This document shows, piece after piece, positions 18,395-27,510 of a stretch of DNA of 64,000 bases. A model generated the notes under the pieces. It did not search any database. It saw only the letters and a program-made list of their open reading frames with translations, and was not told where the DNA came from. A program made the position numbers and the translations under genes. The stretch spans positions 1-64,000 of the forward strand of contig NZ_CP108070.1 in assembly GCF_036178845.1 (NCBI RefSeq), read 5' to 3'. Source of the DNA: Streptomyces sp. NBC_00271 (lineage in GTDB: Bacteria > Actinomycetota > Actinomycetes > Streptomycetales > Streptomycetaceae). Each line of letters opens with the position of its first letter. The stretch's first letter is position 1.

Positions 18395-19491
18395 CCACCC
18401 GCCCGCACATCACCACCGCCAGCCACACCCCCAGCTCGGCAGGCCAGCCTGTCCGCACCGCCGACGCCCCGTGGCCCGACGTCCACGAGGCCGAACCGCA
18501 GTGGCCGATCACCACCTGGCAGGGCTGGCAGCACTTCGCCAGCACCCCGCCCCAAACCCCGCCCAAGCCCGGCGATGCGCCCCGCAGCACGGAAGAACGC
18601 CTCGCCTACCACTCCGCGTTCGTCACCGTCCGCACCCCCGCCATCGACACCCTCGCCACCCAGGTCCGCACCCTGATGATCCTCGGCCGCCACCAGCAGA
18701 CCACCGCCCGCCCCTCACTGATCGTCACCGGCCCCGCCGCGGCCGGAAAAACGACCGCCCTCCTCGAAGTCGGGCGCACCTGCCACCTCGCCCACACCCG
18801 CAAACACCCCGCCCCGCCCGGACGCACCCACCAGCAGATACCGGTCGCATACCTGCTGGTGCCGCCCGGCGCCACCGCCAAGACCCTCGCCACCGAATTC
18901 GCCCACTACCTCGGCATCCCCGTCACCACCCGCATGACCCAGACCCAGATCACCGAGGCCGTCTGCCACACCTACACCGCCGCCGGCGTCCGCCTGGTCC
19001 TCATCGACGAGATCCACCGCCTCAACCCGCGCACGACCACCGGCGCGGAAGCCGCCGACCTGCTCAAAGACCTCACCGAACGCATCAGAGCGACCTTCGT
19101 CTACACCGGCATTGACGTCGCCTCAACCCCGCTGTTCGCCGGAGTCCGCGGCGCCCAACTCGCCGGCCGCGCCAGCCTCATCACCTGCGGCCCCCTCCCC
19201 GCCCGCCACGGCCAGACCCGGCCCTTCACCGACCTCATCACCGACATGGAGAACGCCCTCGACCTGAACCGGCACCCACCCGGCACACTCCCCCGCCACG
19301 CCTCCTACCTCCACCAGCGCACCGCCGGCCGCATCGGCAGCCTCGCCCGCCTCATCCGCCAAGCCGCCATCACCGCCATCTGCGACGGCACCGAACGCAT
19401 CACCAAGAAAGCCCTCGAAGCCATCCAGCTCGACCACCTCGCCGAAGAAGCAAACCGACCCCACACCCGACGAACAGCGACAACGGCATGA
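18391..19491 (+). CDS. tnsC: TnsC/TniB-like AAA+ ATPase
   Basis: About 366 residues from the GTG at 18391, overlapping tnsB by 4 bp. Walker A GPAAAGKTTALLEVG is near residue 114, Walker B LVLIDEIHRLNP near residue 201, followed by AAA+ sensor motifs (FVYTGID) and TAGRIGSLARLIRQAA. TnsC proteins form ATP-dependent filaments or rings on target DNA, linking TniQ to TnsB. Intact, with coding composition like the rest of the operon. Confidence 0.85.
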   Translation: MTTRPHITTASHTPSSAGQPVRTADAPWPDVHEAEPQWPITTWQGWQHFASTPPQTPPKPGDAPRSTEERLAYHSAFVTVRTPAIDTLATQVRTLMILGRHQQTTARPSLIVTGPAAAGKTTALLEVGRTCHLAHTRKHPAPPGRTHQQIPVAYLLVPPGATAKTLATEFAHYLGIPVTTRMTQTQITEAVCHTYTAAGVRLVLIDEIHRLNPRTTTGAEAADLLKDLTERIRATFVYTGIDVASTPLFAGVRGAQLAGRASLITCGPLPARHGQTRPFTDLITDMENALDLNRHPPGTLPRHASYLHQRTAGRIGSLARLIRQAAITAICDGTERITKKALEAIQLDHLAEEANRPHTRRTATTA

Positions 19492-19498
19492 TGCGGAC

Positions 19499-20128
19499 GT
19501 GAAGAAGACGACGGGCACACCGGCCCAGGAAGAGTCCGCTGCTGTCCGCAGCCGGGCATGGGACGTCCTGATCCCCGCCCGCGCCAGCTACCTGGCAGAC
19601 GTCTCACCGCACTACGACGAGGTCTTCCACGACGTCGCGCAGCGAACCGAGCGCGCAGGCAGCCTCGGCAAGACGGACATCGCAGCCCTGGTGGTCTGGA
19701 AACGGCTCTCCGCACAAACCCGTTGGGTGACAGAACTGATGTCCCTGCCCGACATCCACGTGCGAGCAGTCACCGAGCGGGCCGTCACCGCAGTCCGCGA
19801 CACCACCCTCCCGCGCAGCGAGGCCGCCCGCACAGGGCGCGGCATCATCTGGGAACTGCCCGGCTTCCGCACCGGCGACGCCCTCGCCTCAGCCATCCTC
19901 ACCGCAGCAGCACCACAGCGGATGGCCGTCTACGACAGCCGTGTCCAACACGCCCTCGACACCCTCGGTCTCACCCTCACCCCCTCGCCGGGACGCTACG
20001 GCCGCTACCTGCAACTCCTCGACGACCTCCTCCAACACCGCGGACCACACGCCGACAGCTGGACCGCACGCGACATCGACACCGCCCTGTACTGGACCGG
20101 CAGACCCGACCCCGCGCCAAGCCGCTGA
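19499..20128 (+). CDS. Uncharacterised protein, possible helix-hairpin-helix fold, fifth gene of the tns operon
   Basis: 209 residues, GTG start 7 bp after tnsC, so same transcript. The centre reads LGKTDIAALVVWKRL...RGIIWELPGFRTGDALASAI...PQRMAVYDSRVQHAL. The LPGFRTGDALAS loop followed by a conserved Asp in VYDSRV recalls the HhH-GPD layout of DNA glycosylases, but the catalytic Lys is not evident. I know this as a conserved actinobacterial protein without an assigned role. Being in the operon suggests a transposition accessory or first cargo gene. Confidence 0.6.
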   Translation: MKKTTGTPAQEESAAVRSRAWDVLIPARASYLADVSPHYDEVFHDVAQRTERAGSLGKTDIAALVVWKRLSAQTRWVTELMSLPDIHVRAVTERAVTAVRDTTLPRSEAARTGRGIIWELPGFRTGDALASAILTAAAPQRMAVYDSRVQHALDTLGLTLTPSPGRYGRYLQLLDDLLQHRGPHADSWTARDIDTALYWTGRPDPAPSR

Positions 20129-20130
20129 CC

Positions 20131-20156
20131 AGCACAAACCCGCACCGGTCCTTTAG
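20131..20156 (+). repeat. 26-bp repeat, copy 1
   Basis: AGCACAAACCCGCACCGGTC, then CTTTAG. It matches 21 of 26 positions with the copy at 24135-24160 in the same orientation. The two copies bracket the 1112-residue protein gene. Role unknown: possibly ends of an inserted segment or a transposase-binding site. Confidence 0.35.
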
Positions 20157-20205
20157 ACGCCGGAAGCCCTCGGCGCGGCAGGGACCGCTCTGCTGGTGGG
20201 TTGGT

Positions 20206-23200
20206 TCAGGACGGGCCGGGCTGGTCATCGGTGTCCGTGAGCAGGGGTGCGAATTGGTAGTGCCCGCGGTAGGTGGCTCGGTTGATGATGTCGCGGGCCA
20301 GTTCCTGGTACTCAGGAGAGGCAAGTCCGGCCAGCAGAACGGCGCGGATGTCGCTCTCCCTGATCCGTGGGGCGTAGTCGTACATGTCCAGCGTGGCGAC
20401 CCATCTGTGCACCAGGTCCAGGACTGGTCCCAGGTAGCCGGTGGCCGCTTCGGCCAGGAAAGAGTAGACGCGTCGGTCACGGCCGAGGCTTCCGGTCGTC
20501 TCGAGGGCAACGCTCAGCTGCTGCAGGCGCCAGGTGACCGGGAAGGCGTCATTGCGGGCCAGCGGGCCGATCAGGGCGTGGATCTCGTCGGGTTGCGGTG
20601 CAGGTCCATGCGCGTTGTCGTCCCGAGCGGTCAGGCGCCAGGTCCACCACTGCATGATGCGGTCGCGGGTATCTGGTGGCAGGTCGCGGTCATGGACGAC
20701 CTCGCTCAAGAACGAAGCGAGCTGAACAGCAACCACGGGTGAGGAGTACAGGTAGTCGGCCATGGTGCTCTCGTCGTCCAGTCCGAGCAGACCTGCCAGA
20801 TAGATGGCCATGAGGTGATCACCCAGCCGCCGGTTCAAGTCCCGGTGATCCTGACCGTCCACTGCGGGTGTGCGTGCTGCGGTGCGGTAGATATCCATGA
20901 GGAGGCTCACGACGGACTCGGTGAGCGATGAGGTGCTCAGGTGGGCCATCCAGCTGGCACGGCCCAGTGCGGTGTCGAGGTTGAACAGGACCTCGATTCG
21001 GCGTCGCATCCACGCCGGGTCGAGAGCATCGAGTCGGGTGATCAAGGATCCGACGGTCCGACCGACGGAGCTGGCGCCCGGGGCAGCGGGCGTGCCAGCC
21101 GCGTCCAGCAGCAGGGTGTCCAAGGCGGTGAACAGCACCTGGAAGGCAGCGCCGTGTTCGCGACGCCACAGTGCCCACGCGACGGCGGCTCGCAAGGCTG
21201 TTTCCAAACTCTCGTCCCAAACAGACTGCTGGTCGTCGTCAAGGTCGTCTTGTGGTGACCTGGCGGCGCTCCAGACCGACTCGAGTACGTCCCACAGTGC
21301 GTCGCCGAGCAGGGTGGGGATCTGCTGGGTGTTCTGCAGCGCCAGTCCCGCCAGCACAAACCGGGCGACGGCCAGGTGCAGGGCGCCGGTGTCGGAGGTA
21401 TGAGGGCGGCCGGTAGCCGACTGTACGAGCGGGAGGATGGTGTCCCAGCTGAGTTGCTGGCCAGCCTGAACAGCCGTACGGAATCCGTCGAGGACGGCGG
21501 CGAGGTGATCATCAGCCAACTCGGCGAACTGCGGGGCGTCCTCCTGGTAGACGAGGGCCTGGCTGGTCACGGCAGCTTGCAGCTGACTGCAGAAGGCCTC
21601 GGCGTTCGTGCCGAACCGGGTCGGTGTGGGCTGGAACTTCCGGGCGTGGCTGATCAGGCCGGTGGCCGTCATCGCAGCCAGGTTCTCCGGCGAACCCTCC
21701 TCTTCGGCCGCCGACCAGGCCAGAGGCTGGGGAATCGTGTCCAGCGACGGTGCCGGACCGAGGCTGTCGCACAACTCTCGGTAGCGCCGCAGCTGCTGCT
21801 CGGGCAGGGCATCGGCCAGTGCGGCATAGCGGTCTCGCTGCCAGGCGCCCGCCCACTGCTCGACGTACTGCTCCGGCGGTTCCGCACCACCGGAAGTGCT
21901 GCGGAACCGCTCTACGAACCGTTCGGTGTCCGGCCCGGCGTCGATGACGGCCAGTACCCCTTCGAGCGCGGCCGGGCCCAGCGAGCTGGCGCAGGCGCGC
22001 GCCAAGAGTGCCCACTCACGCTGCGACCGGGCGGCAGCAATCTGGTCAAGATCCGTCAGAATGCTCTCCACCACGTCCGGGGCGTTGGCACCGTGACGCT
22101 GGAGAATATGCAGGCGGAGCCTGCGGAAGACCAGCCACGGCTGAGACTCCAGGATGGAAAGGACCCGGCGGATGTCCGTGGCCGCAAGATGGTCGGCCGT
22201 GTCGCGGACCGCCTCGGTGAACAGGGCACGGTCATCAGAGCGCATCCCCCCGTGGCCCGGGTCCAGCACCGGGTACCACACCCTGGACAGGTCCTCCCCG
22301 CCGGCGCGGTCAGGGTCCATTCCGGTGGCAAGGAGCGTGCTTGCCAGGCTGCCGGTCAACGCCTCCAACCAAGCCGCCCCCAGGTGACGGGCCAAGGCGA
22401 CATTGTGCGTACGCAGAATCTCCTGGAGATCGTAGTCGTCGATCCGGCCACCGTGCTGAGCGGCCTGCAGGAGCGCGGCCATCACCGCCAGAGCCTGCTC
22501 GGTGTGGCCGCCCTGAGCGCAGTGGACTGCGAGTTGGGCGTAACGGTCCGGGGCGATCAGGTAGGGGCCACGGATCGCTTCCACCGCCCGCGGCACCAGA
22601 CGCGCCGCGTCCGCGGGGGGCAGCAGGAGTGCCACCTCCACAAGATCGAGGTTGACCCGCGGGTTATCCGTCGACGGGATCTGCTCGGCAATTGCTGCCG
22701 CGCCTGCTGGGGCAACACTGGTCATCCGCACCAGATACGTTGAGGCCGGCCAGGCGGGAAAGACCACCGTGCGCGCTTCATCGTCAGTTTCCGGTGCCGG
22801 CGGCGTACTGAAGAATCCGTACTCGCGCAGGTGCGGCAGCCACCGGGGGGCGTCCAGCAGTCCGAAAAAGCGTTCCTGGGTCAAGTAGTCCTGGGGGAAG
22901 GCATTCAGGAGCAGCTTCACATGGGCCTTGGCCGGCTCGCGGACGGCAGCCAGGGTCTCCAAACGCTGCAGCACGGCGACGTAGCGGGTCTCGAAGCGGT
23001 CGAGCACCACATCGAGCATGTCCTCCAGATCGGCCAGGCGCACACGGACCGCTGAGTCCATCGGCGTCTGTTCCATACGGACCCGGTGCGCGTAACCGTG
23101 CAGTTTCGTCGCCTCTGCCAACCAGACGACGCCCGCGGGGCTGTCGGTCGGGATGCCCAGCCAGTCCAGCACACCCTTCACTTCGAACAGGTGCCGTCGC

Positions 23201-23544
23201 TCCTTGGTCGGGTCATTCCGGGTGGCATCGGGCAGAAGGACCTCGCGGAGGGCGCTCTCCAGCTCCCGGAACAGGTGCGAGACCAGCATCCCGGTCGAAC
23301 GCAGCGGCAGATCCTCATCCAGCAGGGTGCAGATATCGGCGTACCAGCCCGCGGGCCCGGGGCCGAACCGGCGCAGGCGGCTCAAAATCCGCTGCCGCCT
23401 GTCAAGGTCGGCCGGGTCGGAGTGTTGCCCGGACAACCGCTCCAGAGGAACCTCACGGTCCTGCGCCTGTGGCACCGGTGCCACCCCCCTATCGGCCGGC
23501 CCAGGCCAGCGCCCCCACCGGAGAGCTGACCGTCCCAAGGACAC
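20206..23544 (-). CDS. Large (1112 aa) helical-repeat protein of unknown function, defence-island type
   Basis: Single intact frame of 1112 residues; the exact start is uncertain within the first ~50 codons. The N-terminal third (LVSHLFRELESALREVLLP, GVLDWLGIP, EATKLHGYAHR, VVLDRFETRYVAVLQRLETL) resembles a HEPN-like helical domain. Next come PRWLPHLREYGFFSTPP and IPSTDNPRVNLDLVEVALLLP, then several hundred residues of alpha-alpha repeats. No Walker, nuclease or transmembrane motif is seen. Similar large proteins occur, to my knowledge, in defence-rich regions without an assigned mechanism. It lies convergent with the tns operon and could be cargo. Confidence 0.7.
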   Translation of the reverse strand: MSLGRSALRWGRWPGPADRGVAPVPQAQDREVPLERLSGQHSDPADLDRRQRILSRLRRFGPGPAGWYADICTLLDEDLPLRSTGMLVSHLFRELESALREVLLPDATRNDPTKERRHLFEVKGVLDWLGIPTDSPAGVVWLAEATKLHGYAHRVRMEQTPMDSAVRVRLADLEDMLDVVLDRFETRYVAVLQRLETLAAVREPAKAHVKLLLNAFPQDYLTQERFFGLLDAPRWLPHLREYGFFSTPPAPETDDEARTVVFPAWPASTYLVRMTSVAPAGAAAIAEQIPSTDNPRVNLDLVEVALLLPPADAARLVPRAVEAIRGPYLIAPDRYAQLAVHCAQGGHTEQALAVMAALLQAAQHGGRIDDYDLQEILRTHNVALARHLGAAWLEALTGSLASTLLATGMDPDRAGGEDLSRVWYPVLDPGHGGMRSDDRALFTEAVRDTADHLAATDIRRVLSILESQPWLVFRRLRLHILQRHGANAPDVVESILTDLDQIAAARSQREWALLARACASSLGPAALEGVLAVIDAGPDTERFVERFRSTSGGAEPPEQYVEQWAGAWQRDRYAALADALPEQQLRRYRELCDSLGPAPSLDTIPQPLAWSAAEEEGSPENLAAMTATGLISHARKFQPTPTRFGTNAEAFCSQLQAAVTSQALVYQEDAPQFAELADDHLAAVLDGFRTAVQAGQQLSWDTILPLVQSATGRPHTSDTGALHLAVARFVLAGLALQNTQQIPTLLGDALWDVLESVWSAARSPQDDLDDDQQSVWDESLETALRAAVAWALWRREHGAAFQVLFTALDTLLLDAAGTPAAPGASSVGRTVGSLITRLDALDPAWMRRRIEVLFNLDTALGRASWMAHLSTSSLTESVVSLLMDIYRTAARTPAVDGQDHRDLNRRLGDHLMAIYLAGLLGLDDESTMADYLYSSPVVAVQLASFLSEVVHDRDLPPDTRDRIMQWWTWRLTARDDNAHGPAPQPDEIHALIGPLARNDAFPVTWRLQQLSVALETTGSLGRDRRVYSFLAEAATGYLGPVLDLVHRWVATLDMYDYAPRIRESDIRAVLLAGLASPEYQELARDIINRATYRGHYQFAPLLTDTDDQPGPS

Positions 23545-23582
23545 GCCGGACTACACCCTGATCGTTCCACAGCCACCCAGAA

Positions 23583-24167
23583 TTGACGCAGTACCGGATG
23601 GCCGTACCGGAGCAGTTGCACTGGATGATCGCCTCGGGGATGCACATCGAGCGACCCGCCGACGACTGGCCCGGCTGCGGGAAGAAGATCTGGTCGAACC
23701 GCATCACCCTGCTGCAGGCCGGACGCATCCGGGTATGGTTCCCCACCCAGTACGACGTGCAACTCGTTGCCGAATGGCCCGAGATACGCGGGCGCCGGCC
23801 TCTCACGGGGGGGTGTCCGATCCGACCGCCATACGCCTCCAGGCCGCTCACACGCTGGCCGTGACCGAGACCGCGCTCGCCTTCCTCACCGATGCCCGCC
23901 GCCACGGCGCCCCGTGCCGACCGCTGAACTGGATCTGCGAGGTCCACCACCCGATTCCGGCTGGACGGCACCGACCCCACCGGCATCGAGAACCGGATCA
24001 GTGCCCTGCGCGCGGCCGCCAGGGGCCTAAGGTCGTTCCGCTTCGTGCACGACGTCCCCGTCCTCGCGGCCTCGCTGACCGACCTGCTCCACGGCCCCAC
24101 CCGCCCATCCCGACCACACAGCAAGCCCCTGAGCAGCATGAACACGCATCGGTCCATTAGGTACTAG
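23583..24167 (+). pseudogene. Frameshifted gene of unknown function
   Basis: Coding-like sequence passes through three segments. Frame 3 (23583-~23810, LHWMIASGMHIERPADDWPG) shifts to frame 2 at a run of seven G near 23809-23815 (SDPTAIRLQAAHTLAVTETA), then back to frame 3 near 23960 (LDGTDPTGIENRISALRAAA). The two shifts compensate each other, so a reading error or recent decay of a ~190-residue protein is likely. No family recognised. The second copy of the 26-bp repeat overlaps its 3' end. Confidence 0.5.
24135..24160 (+). repeat. 26-bp repeat, copy 2
   Basis: AGCATGAACACGCATCGGTC, then CATTAG, a same-orientation near-copy of 20131-20156, about 4.0 kb apart. Confidence 0.35.
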
Positions 24168-24298
24168 AAACCACCACCAACACCACACCACCCTTATCAA
24201 CAGACCCCCAACAACCGCAGGTCAGAAGCCTCGTCACCACCCGCCGGAGCATCCCGCAAGCGCCCGCTCCCTTCTCAAGGAAGTCCCAACACCACAGC

Positions 24299-24916
24299 TC
24301 AGGCCACCCACACCACACCAACTACGAACCTCGGAATCACAGTGCTCTCGCTGTCCAGACGGATGCGGTGGACGTACCAGCGGCGGATCAGCATGTCCCG
24401 GTCCACGGGCACCGGCATGCCCAGCACCGGCTCGCTGTCCGCGTCCCACTCCGGCATCACCGCCTGGTCCAGATGCACGCGCAGCCCGCCGCGTCGTAAC
24501 TGAATGTCCACCACGGAGCCGATCGGCGCTCCGTCGGGCTGGGCGAAGTCGAAACGGGCCTGCTCGCCCCGGCCGTGAAGCCAAGCCGCGGCCGCGGACT
24601 TCACGTACAGGTGGTCGGCGCTGTTCACCCCACGGGCGCGACGGCCGCACAGGTGAGGGTGCCCGTCAGGGCCCGGGTGGTGGGCAAAGTGGCAGACCCG
24701 GTCGGTGTACAGCTTGGTGGTCAGCTGAAGGCCGCAGCCGCCGAGTAGCAGCCCGCACCAGAACGTGTCGAGCTCGTGACGGCGGCGGAAGGCGTCCAGC
24801 TCGATCGCCTCCAGCAGCAGGATCAGCGGCTCCTCCGAGTCCGCTCCGCCCAGGACCGCCGTTTGAATCTGCCGCCTGTCACCACGCACGAAACCCCGCC
24901 TTTCGTCCCAACTCAT
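24299..24916 (-). pseudogene. CoiA-like zinc-ribbon nuclease protein, 3'-truncated
   Basis: From the ATG at 24916 (MSWDERRGFVRGDRRQIQTA) the protein shows RRRHELDTFWCGLLLGGCG, YTDRVCHFAHHPGPDG, CGRRARGVNSADHLYVKSAA and VVDIQLRRGG, the Cys/His and H-x-x-x-K pattern of CoiA-like nuclease proteins widely found in Streptomyces. Relatives I know continue well past ...WYVHRIRLDSE; here the frame degrades to STVIPRFVVGVVWVA and stops, so the C-terminal part was lost at about 24340. The open frame upstream to 25234 is probably not coding. Confidence 0.55.
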
Positions 24917-25236
24917 CCTGCCACCCGGGCCGTTGGTCTCACAGATGATCGATGTGCTCACGCCGTCGTACGCAGCGGGGCAGGCTCGGCAGCAACAGCC
25001 GACGTGCCGGGCCCGCCGCACCGCAAGAGCCCGGGCGGCCTCTGATTCGCGGCGACGACGGACACGGGCCGCCTCGATCGGGGCCGGCGCAGCCATCTGC
25101 GACGGGATCAGCTCCACCGCCTGCCGGTCTGCTTCCCCCCGGGCGGGGCTCGGCCTGGGGACGGGACTGGCCGTAGGTGAGGGTGTCGTGGCCGTACGGG
25201 CTTCCCGTGCCGCCCACCGCACGGGAAAGTCCACGC
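24917..25236. other. Gene-free spacer
   Basis: About 320 bases between the CoiA-like start and the Rhs fragment. The minus-strand frame remains open (Arg/Ala-rich) but has no recognisable protein features. Confidence 0.35.
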
Positions 25237-25640
25237 GGCGGTCGTACGCGTCGCTACGAGTACGACGCGCGTGGCAATCTGACCGCTGTCACCGAACCCG
25301 ACGGCTTCCGCACCGAGTACGAAACTGACGAATACGGTCATGTGTCGGCTATCCGCGACGCTGCCGGAGGAGCCACGGGGACAGGGACGAAATCCGTCGG
25401 TCTGCCGGTTTCCCTCACGGCACCGGACGGTGTCCGTGTGATCTTCGTACGGGACGCCTTCGGCCGCATCACCGAGGCCACCGATGCCCTGGGCGGGACT
25501 CTTCGGCAGGGCTGGACGGTCGAGGGCGAGCCCGCCTGGTGGGAACTGCCCGACGGCACCTGTGAGGAGTGGTCCTGGGACGGTGAGGGCAACCTGGTCA
25601 GCCACACGACCGTCTGGGCCGTACCAGCACACACGCTGTC
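25237..25640 (+). pseudogene. RHS/YD-repeat toxin fragment
   Basis: The plus-strand frame reads YEYDARGNLTAVTEPDGF, YETDEYGHVSAIRDAAGG, RDAFGRITEATDALGGTL and WSWDGEGNLVSHT: about four YD repeats (xxYDxxGxLtxxxdpxG). These form the cocoon of Rhs polymorphic toxins. Neither a start codon nor a toxin tip is present and the frame runs into the antisense of the SDR gene, so this is an internal fragment of a much larger gene. Confidence 0.7.
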
Positions 25641-25725
25641 ACTCACGGGCGAGGTGGACGAGATCGCCGCAGCTTTCCCATATCTGTTGAGGCCTGATGC
25701 CCGGTGGACCACCGAAAGAGCGTAT

Positions 25726-26490
25726 TCATATGAGTTCGAGGCCTCCGTCGATTGTGAGAATCTGGCCCGTCAGCCACGTCGCGGTGGGATCTGCGAAGCG
25801 GACGAGCCAGGTCGCTACTTCCTTCGGGTGTCCCCTCCTTCCCAGAGGGATCCGGGATGCCTGCTCTTTCTTGACCGCCATCACTTCCTCCTCCGTGAGC
25901 CCGCTGACGGACAGAGCCTCGCTCTCGGTCGGACCGGGGGCAATGGCATTGACTCTGATCCCGTCCTTGGCCAGCTCGACCGCCCAGGTACGCGTCAGCT
26001 GTTCCAGGGCGGCCTTGGTCGCCCCGTAGTGGGCACCGCCCGGGTGGGGGCGATGGCCGTAGGTGCTGGAGACGTTGATGATCGAGCCCTTGCTGCGGCG
26101 CAGGTGAGGCAACGCTGCCTGGGCGAGCATGGTAGGGGCAATGACGTTGAGGTCGAACAGGTCGGTGATGCGCGAGCGTGTCACCTCGTCGAACGAGACA
26201 CGTGCAGTCGCGCCAGCGTTGTTCACCACCACGTCAAGCTGCTTCCATCGGTCGATCGCCGTACTGATGATCAGCTCAGGGGCATGCTCCAAGCGAATGT
26301 CAGTAGCGAGAGTCGCGATGCCTGGGTGCATGGCGGCAGTCTCGTCCAGGGCCACCTGGCGTCGGCCGACACCGAGGACGTGCGCCCCCGCCTCGGCCAT
26401 CGCGACCGCCGTTGCCCGGCCGATCCCGGTACCGGCTCCGGTGACGATGACGACGCGGTTATGAAGGGGGCGAGTGTGCTGGTATTCCAT
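25726..26490 (-). CDS. SDR-family oxidoreductase
   Basis: 254 residues from the ATG at 26490 (MEYQHTRPLHNRVVIVTGAG); an extension to 26586 is open but unlike the family. The NAD(P)-binding motif TGAGTGIG, NNAG, the catalytic Ser in NVSSTYG and the YGATK active-site motif (Y-x-x-x-K) are all present, as is the C-terminal TGQILTIDGG. Classical short-chain dehydrogenase/reductase; substrate unknown. Last gene of the cluster downstream of the ECF41-type promoter. Confidence 0.85.
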   Translation of the reverse strand: MEYQHTRPLHNRVVIVTGAGTGIGRATAVAMAEAGAHVLGVGRRQVALDETAAMHPGIATLATDIRLEHAPELIISTAIDRWKQLDVVVNNAGATARVSFDEVTRSRITDLFDLNVIAPTMLAQAALPHLRRSKGSIINVSSTYGHRPHPGGAHYGATKAALEQLTRTWAVELAKDGIRVNAIAPGPTESEALSVSGLTEEEVMAVKKEQASRIPLGRRGHPKEVATWLVRFADPTATWLTGQILTIDGGLELI

Positions 26491-26587
26491 CAGGGAGTCT
26501 TTCACTTGCTGTTCGACTGGCGTCTGTGGCCGCTGCCGGGTACGAGGACCTAGATCTCTGCCAAGGCGTTTATAGTGGTTGATCACT

Positions 26588-26890
26588 TCAGAACCACTGC
26601 AGGTACTGCGGCAGGCCGCCGGAGCGGATGCCGAGACCGCAGCAGCGCCCCTCGGACCGACTGCCGCTTGCCCGGCGATCCGGTCGGCTCTCGCCCTTCT
26701 TGAGGGCGTCGCCGGTGTGCATGCGCAGGCAGAAGACGCAGCCGTTGATCTGGGAGGTGCGGATCCTCAGCAGCTCGACCAGGAGCGGGTCGAGGCCCGC
26801 GGCGGTGGTGGTCTCTCCCACCTCCGAGGACAGGGCGATGAGGCTCTTGTAGGCGGCCGGGGCTGCTCGCCGATGTGGACGCGCTGGGGG
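26588..26890 (-). pseudogene. Decayed carboxymuconolactone decarboxylase (AhpD-like)
   Basis: The minus strand reads RVHIGEQ, then in a shifted frame PAAYKSLIALSSEVGETTTAAGLDPLLVELLRIRTSQINGCVFCLRMHTGDALKKGE, after which similarity ends. This matches the first half of the intact paralogue at 36928-37401, including the redox CxxC (CVFC). A frameshift near 26850 and loss of the C-terminal half make it a pseudogene. Its place between cupin and SDR genes is where an ECF41-linked CMD gene would be expected. Confidence 0.7.
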
Positions 26891-27012
26891 TCGGTAATTG
26901 TTCCTATGATTCCTTCGTGTGGTATAAGCCGCGCTTTGGGCACGTTGGTGGAGAGTGGGCGTGCTTTGGCGGGGTGGTACAGGGTGATGCCGCCCCGCGC
27001 ATGCCCCGGGGG

Positions 27013-27495
27013 CTACGACTTCGGATCGTCGATCTTGAGCTTGTCTCCGGTGTTGGAGACGAAGACGACCAGGAGCTTGGCCCGTTTGGTCCGGCTGGTG
27101 TTCTCGGTGAGGAGGTGGTGGGCGCCCGGCTGCTCGACCCAGTTCTCGCCTTGGTGGTAGGTAGTCGCGGGCTTGCCTTCGAGCTGGCTGCGCACGGTGC
27201 CTTCGAGGACGTAGGCGTAGACGAACGCCTGGCCGTGCCGGTGCGGCATCGCGCTTGCGTTAGGCGGGAAGTCCACGATCGCCGAGGTGAACGTCTTGCC
27301 CTTCACATTCGGAAGGGCCTGCTGGAGCAGCGGCTTGAGGGTTTCGGTGGGACGTGTCGATGCCATGGCCGCAGGCGATGCCATGGCCGCGGTCGTGCCC
27401 GTGGCGTGGATGGGCTGGTCCGAGGTCGAGCAGGCCGTGGCCGCCGTCAGCGTGCCGACGGCCAGGAAGCCGGTGGCGATTCGCATTCCGATCAC
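27013..27495 (-). CDS. Secreted cupin-domain protein
   Basis: 160 residues. An N-terminal hydrophobic segment ends in TLTAATACSTS, a plausible lipoprotein or signal peptide, then a Thr/Ala-rich linker. The single cupin fold carries the metal-binding pattern PHRHGQAFVYAYVLEG (H-x-H) and a late His (PGAHHLLTEN). Probably binds a metal ion at the cell surface; substrate unknown. It starts 15 bp after the quinone oxidoreductase gene, so same operon. Confidence 0.75.
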   Translation of the reverse strand: MIGMRIATGFLAVGTLTAATACSTSDQPIHATGTTAAMASPAAMASTRPTETLKPLLQQALPNVKGKTFTSAIVDFPPNASAMPHRHGQAFVYAYVLEGTVRSQLEGKPATTYHQGENWVEQPGAHHLLTENTSRTKRAKLLVVFVSNTGDKLKIDDPKS

Positions 27496-27510
27496 GATGG
27501 GTCTCCTGAT

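Larger units (their letters stand above)
13910..20128 (+). mobile_element. Tn7-like transposition module (tniQ-tnsA-tnsB-tnsC plus one)
   Basis: Five co-directional genes. tnsA, tnsB and tnsC overlap by GTGA junctions, and the last gene follows tnsC by 7 bp. The set comprises a TniQ target-selection protein, a TnsA-like nuclease, a DDE TnsB and an AAA+ TnsC, the core set of Tn7-like elements. I could not identify terminal inverted repeats or a target-site duplication, so the coordinates delimit the gene core, not the element. Flanking genes (the sigma operon, the 1112-residue protein) may be cargo. Confidence 0.75.

Noticed and set aside
13910..20128. CRISPR-associated transposon (CAST)
   Set aside because: A Tn7-like core is present but no Cascade, Cas12k or CRISPR repeats are seen nearby.
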